Assembly (NCBI GenBank): GCA_001796935.1
Contig: MGNX01000032.1
Coordinates: forward strand, 1 to 8,884
DNA length: 8,884 nt
Reading direction: 5' to 3'
Origin: Chloroflexi bacterium RBG_16_60_22
GTDB lineage: Bacteria; Chloroflexota; Dehalococcoidia; Dehalococcoidales; RBG-16-60-22
In this document: positions 1-4,795 of the stretch, piece by piece
Layout: each line of letters begins with the position of its first letter
Numbering within the stretch: the stretch's first letter is position 1
Translations under genes and position numbers: made by a program
The notes under the pieces: model-generated
The model's database searches: none
Told to the model about the DNA's origin: nothing
Seen by the model: the letters and a program-made list of their open reading frames with translations, nothing else

Positions 1-292
1 AATCCAGGTTCTACCTCACCCCCTCTATCCCCCTTTTTGCTTTGCCCTAAAAGTACTTCACCCATGTCACCCTGAGCGAAGCGAAGGGTCTAGGAGGCGG
101 TAGGGATTCTTGCGTCACTTCGTTCCTCAGAATGACATTAAGGGCAAAGCCCCCCTTCTCAAAGGGGGAGACTGGAGGTTAAGCCACCACTGCCGCGAGG
201 GCGGTCAGGGTGGGAATAGATAACATACGAGGGGCGGGGGGAGGGGTGAAGTAAAGTAAATGAGATAAAGAAAACAGGAAATAATACCCCGG
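1..292. other. Non-coding left flank with repeats
   Basis: I see no credible gene in this 292-base stretch. It holds a dispersed palindromic repeat (65-137, listed separately) flanked by a perfect 10-nt inverted pair, GCTTTGCCCT at 39-48 and its complement at 141-150. A small hairpin CCCCCTT/AAGGGGG sits at 151-168, and an imperfect GC-rich stem lies at 184-213 (CCACC..GGTGG outside, CCGC/GCGG inside). A purine-rich run follows at about 229-260. These lie downstream of the minus-strand CoA-transferase that ends at 293. None has a clear T-tract on that strand, so I do not call a terminator. Confidence 0.6.
65..137. repeat. Dispersed palindromic repeat (TGTCA...CTGAG type)
   Basis: The ends form an imperfect inverted pair: TGTCACCCTGAG at 65-76 against CTCAGAATGACA at 126-137, with 10 of 12 positions complementary. 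The interior GCGAAGCGAAGGGTCT is followed by a spacer and then GGGATTCTTGCG. This matches a common intergenic repeat style in which TGTCATTCTGAGCGAAG and its reverse complement face each other. It has no coding potential and could fold as a hairpin in RNA on either strand. Family membership is from memory of the motif, not from a search. Confidence 0.6.
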
Positions 293-1525
293 CTATTCGA
301 AGACGCCCTGCCGGCGGAGGCGGGCGATATCTTCCTTAGGCATGCCGAGAATCTCTTCGCAGATGTAATCGGTATGCTCCCCGATGAGGACGGGACGCCG
401 CACTTCGACCTCGGCGGCGGAGAGCTTGATGGCTTCGGGGTGGTAGTAGCGCAGCCGGCCCATGTAGGGGTGGTCCAGCTCCCGGTAGAAATTGTAATGG
501 TTGAGCTGGGGGTCGGCGTCCAGGTCCCTGGCGCTGGCGACCAGTCCGGCACCGACCCCGGCCGCCTGGAGCATCGTTTGTATCTTTTCCGGCGGGTGGT
601 TAACCGTCCAGCTTTCTACCCGGCGGTCGAGCTCGTCGCTGCTGGCTACCCGGCCCTCAGCGGTGGCGTATTTCAGGTCTTTAGCCCATTCGGGGCTGCC
701 GATAACCTTCACGAAGCTGCGCCATTCTTCGTCGGTCATCACGGCGATGGCCACCCAGCGGTCGTCGCCCCGGCACTTATATATCCCGTGCGGCGCGGCG
801 TGGTCGCACTTATTTCCCCGGAGGGCCAGCTCCCGGCCGTTGGCCTGGTAATCGAGGATGAGGGGCGTCATGTAGTTCAGCCCGGCCTCAATCTGGGCGT
901 GGTCGATGTACTGCCCCTTGCCGGTGCGGCGGCGGTAGTCGAGGGCGGCCAGTATCGCCAGGGCGGCGTACATCGGGGAGAGCTGGTCCGTGTAGTAGGT
1001 GGAGGGGGACACCGGGGGACGGTCCGGGTAGCCGACGATGGTGTCCATCATCGTCACCGCCGTCAAAATGCTGCCGAAGCCGGGCTGGTCGGCCATGGGC
1101 CCGGTGTGGCCGTAGCCGCAGGTGCGCATCATGATGATTTCCGGGTTGACCTGCTTCAGCCCCTCGTAGTCCAGCCCCAGCTTGTCCATGACGCCGGTGG
1201 GGAAACCCTCCCCGACCACGTCCGCCCAGGCGACGAGCTTCTTGAAGATGGCGATGGCCTCCGGCTGCTTGAAGTTCAGGGCGATGCCGTACTCCGGGGC
1301 GGTATGGGTGATGGAGAAGAAGGCGCTGCGCTCCAGCCCCACCGGCTCACCGGGTTTATTAGTGGGGGCGTAGGGGGCGAAGAGCCGGACCGGGTCCGGG
1401 CGGGTGGCGGTCTCCACCCGTACCGTGGTAGCCCCGAAGTGGGTGAGGTAGTTAAGGGTATAGACGCCTACCCCCGCCCAGCAGAGCTGCACTACCTTGA
1501 CGCCTTCGAAAGGTCTTTTCGTCAA
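293..1525 (-). CDS. CaiB/BaiF family III CoA-transferase (Asp-containing)
   Basis: A 410-residue protein of normal length for family III CoA-transferases, which move CoA between carboxylic acids through an enzyme-bound aspartyl-CoA intermediate. The N-terminal Rossmann-like part (residues 7-40, FEGVKVVQL then GATTVRVE) and the C-terminal IGEHTDYICEEILGM segment are typical. The expected catalytic Asp is D180 in YYTDQLSPMYAALAILAAL (codon at 986-988). A second conserved region, HGIYKCRGDDRWVAIAV, is also present. The start is TTG, supported by a perfect AGGAGG at 1536-1541 with 10 nt spacing. It lies 111 nt downstream of a second CaiB/BaiF gene on the same strand and is probably cotranscribed, with a palindromic repeat between them. 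The substrate cannot be told from sequence; activation of a carnitine-, benzylsuccinate- or formyl/oxalyl-like acid are all possible. Family call is secure, substrate unknown. Confidence 0.92.
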   Translation of the reverse strand: MTKRPFEGVKVVQLCWAGVGVYTLNYLTHFGATTVRVETATRPDPVRLFAPYAPTNKPGEPVGLERSAFFSITHTAPEYGIALNFKQPEAIAIFKKLVAWADVVGEGFPTGVMDKLGLDYEGLKQVNPEIIMMRTCGYGHTGPMADQPGFGSILTAVTMMDTIVGYPDRPPVSPSTYYTDQLSPMYAALAILAALDYRRRTGKGQYIDHAQIEAGLNYMTPLILDYQANGRELALRGNKCDHAAPHGIYKCRGDDRWVAIAVMTDEEWRSFVKVIGSPEWAKDLKYATAEGRVASSDELDRRVESWTVNHPPEKIQTMLQAAGVGAGLVASARDLDADPQLNHYNFYRELDHPYMGRLRYYHPEAIKLSAAEVEVRRPVLIGEHTDYICEEILGMPKEDIARLRRQGVFE

Positions 1526-1535
1526 GATTTATAAG

Positions 1536-1541
1536 CCTCCT
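1536..1541 (-). promoter_or_regulatory. Ribosome binding site fixing a TTG start
   Basis: On the minus strand AGGAGG lies 10 nt before TTG (1523-1525). It supports TTG rather than a downstream ATG as the start of the 410-residue CoA-transferase, because the conserved FEGVKVVQL N-terminus begins just after it. Confidence 0.75.
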
Positions 1542-1552
1542 GTTTAACCGAC

Positions 1553-1629
1553 GTCATTCCCGCGGAAGCGGGAATCCAGCCGGACGTCACGAGGCAAGAC
1601 TGGATTCCCGGGTCAAGCCCGGGAATGAC
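1553..1629. repeat. 77-bp palindromic dispersed repeat (GTCATTCCCG type)
   Basis: The element is bounded by perfect 10-nt inverted ends, GTCATTCCCG at 1553-1562 and CGGGAATGAC at 1620-1629. It contains two local hairpins: ATTCCCGC/GCGGGAAT (1556-1575, GGAA loop) and ATTCCCGGG/CCCGGGAAT (1604-1626, TCAAG loop). An internal pair GGAATCCAG (1571-1579) and CTGGATTCC (1600-1608) allows one long cruciform instead. This is the REP/MITE-like motif seen between genes in many bacterial genomes. Here it fills most of the gap between the two CoA-transferase genes and would form stable RNA structure in a shared transcript. No transposase is present. Confidence 0.85.
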
Positions 1630-1636
1630 ATTATTA

Positions 1637-2884
1637 TTAAACAACCTTTTGCTCTCTCAAAGCATTTAACTCGGCGGCCGAAAGACCGAGTTCCTTATAA
1701 ACTTCTTCGTTATGCTCGCCGATGTGGGGCGCCCGCCGCTTCACCCCGACGTACCCCTGCGTGGTGACCACGGCTCCCCCGGGGTACTTCAGGTCGGCCC
1801 CCAGCTCCGGGTGCTCGATATTCTTCCAGAATCCCCGGGCCTGGAGCTGGGGGTACTTTAAAATATCCTCCGCGTTGTTGCACGGCCCCAGCTGGAAGCG
1901 GTTTTCCGTAGCCAGCTTGAGGAGGTCGTCCTTGGTGTGGTTTTTAAAGAACCTGCCCAGCACATCCATGAGCTCCTCGGCCTGGGCCAGGGTCATGTCC
2001 TCCCAGCTTTTTTTATCCCACTCCCAGCCCTCGAAGGAGCCGATGGCGATGCCGTCCTTCTTGATGAACTCCATCATGCTGCTGTTGTTCTTGGCGGCGC
2101 TGGGGTTAAGGAGGAGGTTCAGGGCGATGAAGCCGTCCCGGCATTCCCAGAGCAGGGGATTGTAAAAAGTGGTGCCGTCCCTGAGGGTGACGGCCGCCCG
2201 CGCCCGGCCGTGCCGGGTGGGGACCTGCCCGAAGAGGGCGTAGGGGCCTTCGATTTCCGCCGAGCAGACGATATCGAGGGCCTGCTGGGTGGAGCAATCG
2301 ACGTGCTGTCCCCGGCCGGTGTGGACGCGGTGGGCCAGGGCAATCATCGTGCCGACGGCCCCGTTCATGGCCCCGAGGGAGTGGGTGTGATGGTAGCTGA
2401 CGGTCAGCGGGGGGCGGTCTTCGTAGCCGGCGGTATAGACCATGCCGCCCAGCGCTCGCACCACGATGTCCGGGTCCTTGTAATGGCGGTAAGGGCCTTC
2501 CTGCCCGAAGCCGGTCATCGAGGTCAGGACGATGCCGGGGTTGATTTTACTCAGGTCTTGATAGCCCAGGCCGAGGCCGTCCAGGTAGCCGGGCGCGAAC
2601 GACTCCAGGACGACGTCCGCCGTCCCGACCAGCTTTTTAAATATCTCCCGTCCCCGGGCCGACGCGACGTCCAGGGTGATGCCTTTCTTGTTGGCGTTGA
2701 AGGCGAACCAGGTCAGGTTCTTCTCGGGGTCGGGGTCGTCCTTATAGAAGGGGCCGCGGCAGCGGGAGGGGTCGCCGCCCGGTTTTTCAACCTTGATGAC
2801 CTCCGCCCCGAAGTCGCTGAGCGCCCGCCCGCAGATGAAGGCCCGGGCGTCCGTCAGGTCAAGGACGCGGTAGCAACTCAGCAT
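1637..2884 (-). CDS. CaiB/BaiF family III CoA-transferase paralogue lacking catalytic Asp
   Basis: A 415-residue family III CoA-transferase homologue. The N-terminus (YRVLDLTDARAFICGRALSDFGAEVIKVEKPGGDP), the GYLDGLGLGYQDLSKINPGIV region (residues 99-119) and the C-terminal IGEHNEEVYKELGLS are characteristic. Aligned without gaps to the downstream paralogue from GYxDRPP onward, the position of catalytic Asp180 holds His168 (codon CAC at 2381-2383, in YHHTHSLGAMNGAVG). The reading frame is otherwise intact, so this looks like a retained protein rather than a decaying one. ATG is preceded by a G-rich AGGGGGGAG a few bases upstream. It is the first of a probable two-gene unit with the Asp-bearing paralogue 111 nt downstream. 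It may be the non-catalytic subunit of a heteromer, by analogy with benzylsuccinate CoA-transferase, whose two subunits are both of this family. Alternatively it uses another residue. The partner role is inference. Confidence 0.9.
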   Translation of the reverse strand: MLSCYRVLDLTDARAFICGRALSDFGAEVIKVEKPGGDPSRCRGPFYKDDPDPEKNLTWFAFNANKKGITLDVASARGREIFKKLVGTADVVLESFAPGYLDGLGLGYQDLSKINPGIVLTSMTGFGQEGPYRHYKDPDIVVRALGGMVYTAGYEDRPPLTVSYHHTHSLGAMNGAVGTMIALAHRVHTGRGQHVDCSTQQALDIVCSAEIEGPYALFGQVPTRHGRARAAVTLRDGTTFYNPLLWECRDGFIALNLLLNPSAAKNNSSMMEFIKKDGIAIGSFEGWEWDKKSWEDMTLAQAEELMDVLGRFFKNHTKDDLLKLATENRFQLGPCNNAEDILKYPQLQARGFWKNIEHPELGADLKYPGGAVVTTQGYVGVKRRAPHIGEHNEEVYKELGLSAAELNALREQKVV

Positions 2885-2950
2885 AAGCTCCCCCCCTGAG
2901 ACTGATTAAAATTGAAAGTATTAAGGGATGCTATGAGGTTTTTCTGGATT

Positions 2951-2980
2951 ATTATATTACGAAGGGGGAGGGGAGGGCAA
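2951..2980 (-). promoter_or_regulatory. Candidate sigma70-type promoter for the CoA-transferase pair
   Basis: Read on the minus strand, TTGCCC (2975-2980) is followed after 18 bases by a perfect TATAAT (2951-2956). This would start transcription near 2944 and give a leader of about 60 nt before the ATG at 2884. The -10 is strong and the -35 only partial; the AT-rich context makes chance TATAAT matches likelier. Confidence 0.35.
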
Positions 2981-3010
2981 ATATTGGGGGATGAAAATGC
3001 GAGGCTGTAA

Positions 3011-3073
3011 TAGTGGCAGATAAATATCATTATTGTTATTTTACAACCGGCGTTTATCCACTATGATATTTAT
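3011..3073. repeat. Overlapping inverted repeats, possible operator or switch
   Basis: A perfect 11-nt inverted pair, ATAAATATCAT at 3020-3030 and ATGATATTTAT at 3063-3073, overlaps a second pair: TAGTGG plus GATAAA (3011-3024, split by CA) facing TTTATC plus CCACTA (3053-3063). The two foldings share bases, so they cannot both form. They lie upstream of the CoA-transferase pair and downstream of the esterase. They could be a binding site, an RNA structure, or a decayed repeat element. Confidence 0.4.
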
Positions 3074-3145
3074 ACATGGCTAATAGCTTTTCTTGGTGGC
3101 TTTTGATTTGCTGCTTTCTTTATCTCATACATTACGCAAATACCA

Positions 3146-4612
3146 TCACGGCTCTTCCTCCCCGTAATCCCTGACGGAAATCTCGTCGTTGAGCTCAAGG
3201 TACCGTTCGGCCCGGGGGGAAAAGGCCGGCCACTCCGGCAGCCCCTCCCCGTTCGGGTTGCCCGTGCGGGCGAACTGCGTCCAGCCGCCCATCATCGCCC
3301 CGGAAAGCCGCCGGTCCGTAGCGTCGTAGCCCTGTCCGTCCGCGTGCCCGAAGACGTAGGGGATTTCCTCCCCGTGGCTCGCCCCGAGGCCGCTTTCCAG
3401 GTTCCCCGGCGCTACGCGGTTGAAGCGGTAAACGTAGACCCGGCCGCCCCGCCTGCCGAGGGCCCCGGCCAGCTCATATACCGGCGCCGTGAACAGGCTG
3501 CGGGTACGCAAATGTAAAAAAGTTCTATTGGCTTCTTCATCCGAGCCCACGGGGTAGGAAGCCAGAATAAGCAGGGCCTTCTCCCCGAAGCTCCTTTTTA
3601 CCAACGCCGGATAGTTGTCCAGCGTTACCGGCGGCATGAACTTCGTGAAAAAGGTGGCCTCGTCCGCGTTGCTCCCCACCATTAAGGGCAACCCGGCCCT
3701 CTCCCCGAGGGTTTCCTCCATGGCCTTGATGACGACGTCGTCCCGCACCGGCGCGAAGCGCAGTTTCTTCGGCTGCTCGTCCCCGCGCGCCAGTCTCCTG
3801 GCTGCCTCCGCTATTTCCGCGGCGGGCAGGCGGCGCATCTCCCCGATGCCGGACGCCCCCAGGGCCCTTTGCAGCTCCAGGCCGTCTGCCAGGGCTTCCT
3901 CATAGGGGACCTCCCGCGGGAACATCAGCAGCCCGCCGCTCTGGCATATTCCCCGGTGAAACAGACCTTTAGCCCGGGGGGACGAAGATAGCAGCCCCGC
4001 GCTCATGGCGCCGGCCGACTGCCCGAAGACGGTGACGCGGGCGGGGTCGCCGCCGAACTCCGTAATATTGTCCCGCACCCATTCCAGCGCGGCGACCTGG
4101 TCCAGGAAACCGTAGTTACCGCTCCGCCCGTTGGCGGATGCCGCCTCCAGGTCCTCGTGCACCAGGCTTCCCAGCGGCCCCAGCCGGTAGTTGAAGGTGA
4201 CCAGCACCGTGCCCTTTTCTGCCAGTGCTGCCCCGTCATATTTACCCAGCGCCCCCGACCCGTTCATGTAGCCGCCGCCGTGAATCCAGACCATCACCGG
4301 CAGCTTCTCGCGGCGGGAAAGGGATGGCGTCCAGACGTTCAGGTACAGGCAGTCTTCGGACTCTGCCAGACCACCGTCAAGCTCGGAACGTCCGGAAAGG
4401 TTGATTTGAGGGGCCGCCGGCCCGAAGGCATCCGCCGGCCGGATACCCGGCCACGGCTCGACCGGTTGCGGGGGGCGCCAGCGCCGCTCGCCGACCGGTG
4501 GTGCGCCGTAGGGAACGCCCAGGAATTTGAAAATGCCGGCCTCCTGAAGTCCTCGGAGAAGGCCGGAAGCCGTTCTTATTACCGGCGAGCGATTGCCCGG
4601 AGTATCGTTCAT
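3146..4612 (-). CDS. Type-B carboxylesterase (alpha/beta hydrolase)
   Basis: A 488-residue carboxylesterase of the para-nitrobenzyl esterase/cholinesterase family, close to the usual bacterial length. It hydrolyses carboxylic esters to acid and alcohol. The oxyanion-hole HGGG is at residues 111-114 and the family signature EDCLYLNVW at 86-94. The nucleophile elbow GQSAG places Ser199; the acid is Glu318 in GSNADEATFF; the base is His413 in ASHGEEIPYVFG. The triad is complete, so it should be active. There is no signal peptide, which points to the cytoplasm. The ATG at 4610-4612 is the only sensible start: an in-frame TGA lies 13 codons upstream and there are no nearby in-frame GTG or TTG codons. 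There is no clear Shine-Dalgarno, in keeping with the promoter placed almost on the start. It is divergent from the histidine kinase. Substrate unknown; the downstream CoA-transferases could handle an acid product, which is speculation. Confidence 0.94.
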   Translation of the reverse strand: MNDTPGNRSPVIRTASGLLRGLQEAGIFKFLGVPYGAPPVGERRWRPPQPVEPWPGIRPADAFGPAAPQINLSGRSELDGGLAESEDCLYLNVWTPSLSRREKLPVMVWIHGGGYMNGSGALGKYDGAALAEKGTVLVTFNYRLGPLGSLVHEDLEAASANGRSGNYGFLDQVAALEWVRDNITEFGGDPARVTVFGQSAGAMSAGLLSSSPRAKGLFHRGICQSGGLLMFPREVPYEEALADGLELQRALGASGIGEMRRLPAAEIAEAARRLARGDEQPKKLRFAPVRDDVVIKAMEETLGERAGLPLMVGSNADEATFFTKFMPPVTLDNYPALVKRSFGEKALLILASYPVGSDEEANRTFLHLRTRSLFTAPVYELAGALGRRGGRVYVYRFNRVAPGNLESGLGASHGEEIPYVFGHADGQGYDATDRRLSGAMMGGWTQFARTGNPNGEGLPEWPAFSPRAERYLELNDEISVRDYGEEEP

Positions 4613-4623
4613 TTCAGAAGCAT

Positions 4624-4652
4624 ATTGTATCGCTGCCGTTCGTTCGTGTCAA
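4624..4652 (-). promoter_or_regulatory. Strong sigma70-type promoter, near-leaderless esterase transcript
   Basis: On the minus strand a perfect TTGACA (4647-4652) is followed by exactly 17 bases and TACAAT (4624-4629), five of six matches to the -10 consensus. The expected transcription start, 6-8 nt beyond the -10, is about 4616-4618, leaving only about 4-6 nt before the ATG at 4612. The absence of a Shine-Dalgarno there agrees with a leaderless or nearly leaderless message. Confidence 0.7.
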
Positions 4653-4707
4653 TGCGCGGGCGGGAGGAGAAACCGTCCGGCGGGGGGCTCGTCTAAGTGA
4701 CATAAAC

Positions 4708-4736
4708 TTGAAAAGAAGCCCACGTTGTGGTATACC
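4708..4736 (+). promoter_or_regulatory. Candidate extended -10 promoter for the sensor kinase operon
   Basis: TTGAAA (4708-4713) is followed by a 17-base spacer and TATACC (4731-4736), with TGG immediately before the -10 giving the TGn extension. Transcription would start near 4743, about 53 nt before the kinase ATG, just ahead of a hairpin at 4753-4774. It diverges from the esterase promoter, with about 55 bases between the two -35 boxes, so one bound regulator could affect both. Confidence 0.5.
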
Positions 4737-4752
4737 TCAAAGTAAGCCCCCG

Positions 4753-4774
4753 GTCCCGGTGGGGTGGCCGGGAC
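4753..4774 (+). promoter_or_regulatory. Hairpin in the kinase mRNA leader
   Basis: GTCCCGG (4753-4759) and CCGGGAC (4768-4774) form a perfect 7-bp GC-rich stem with an 8-nt loop. It ends 21 nt before the kinase start codon and begins about 10 nt after the predicted transcription start. There is no T-run after it, so it is not a terminator. It may stabilise the 5' end of the message or be incidental. Confidence 0.35.
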
Positions 4775-4795
4775 TAACGTGAGACAAGAGAAAAT

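Larger units (their letters stand above)
2885..3145. other. AT-rich intergenic region with inverted repeats
   Basis: These 261 bases are clearly richer in A and T than the surrounding genes and carry no ORF longer than about ten codons. They separate the end of the esterase from the start of the upstream CoA-transferase, both on the minus strand. They contain a candidate promoter (2951-2980) and two overlapping inverted repeats (3011-3073), listed separately. No convincing T-tract terminator for the esterase was seen. Confidence 0.55.

Noticed and set aside
151..168. CCCCCTT/AAGGGGG hairpin as terminator of the first CoA-transferase
   Set aside because: It lies about 125 nt beyond the stop codon and has no T-tract on the minus strand; it is better explained as part of the repeat cluster.
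374..1534. 386-codon plus-strand ORF opposite the first CoA-transferase
   Set aside because: Its translation is a low-complexity Gly/Val/His/Ala-rich shadow with no family features, while the opposite strand encodes a clear CoA-transferase with a ribosome binding site.
1937..2899. 320-codon plus-strand ORF opposite the second CoA-transferase
   Set aside because: Antisense shadow caused by high GC at third codon positions; no recognisable motifs and no ribosome site.
2991..3023. Ten-codon ORF after a G-run in the AT-rich gap
   Set aside because: Too short to support as a gene and ends within the inverted repeat region; chance occurrence is likely.
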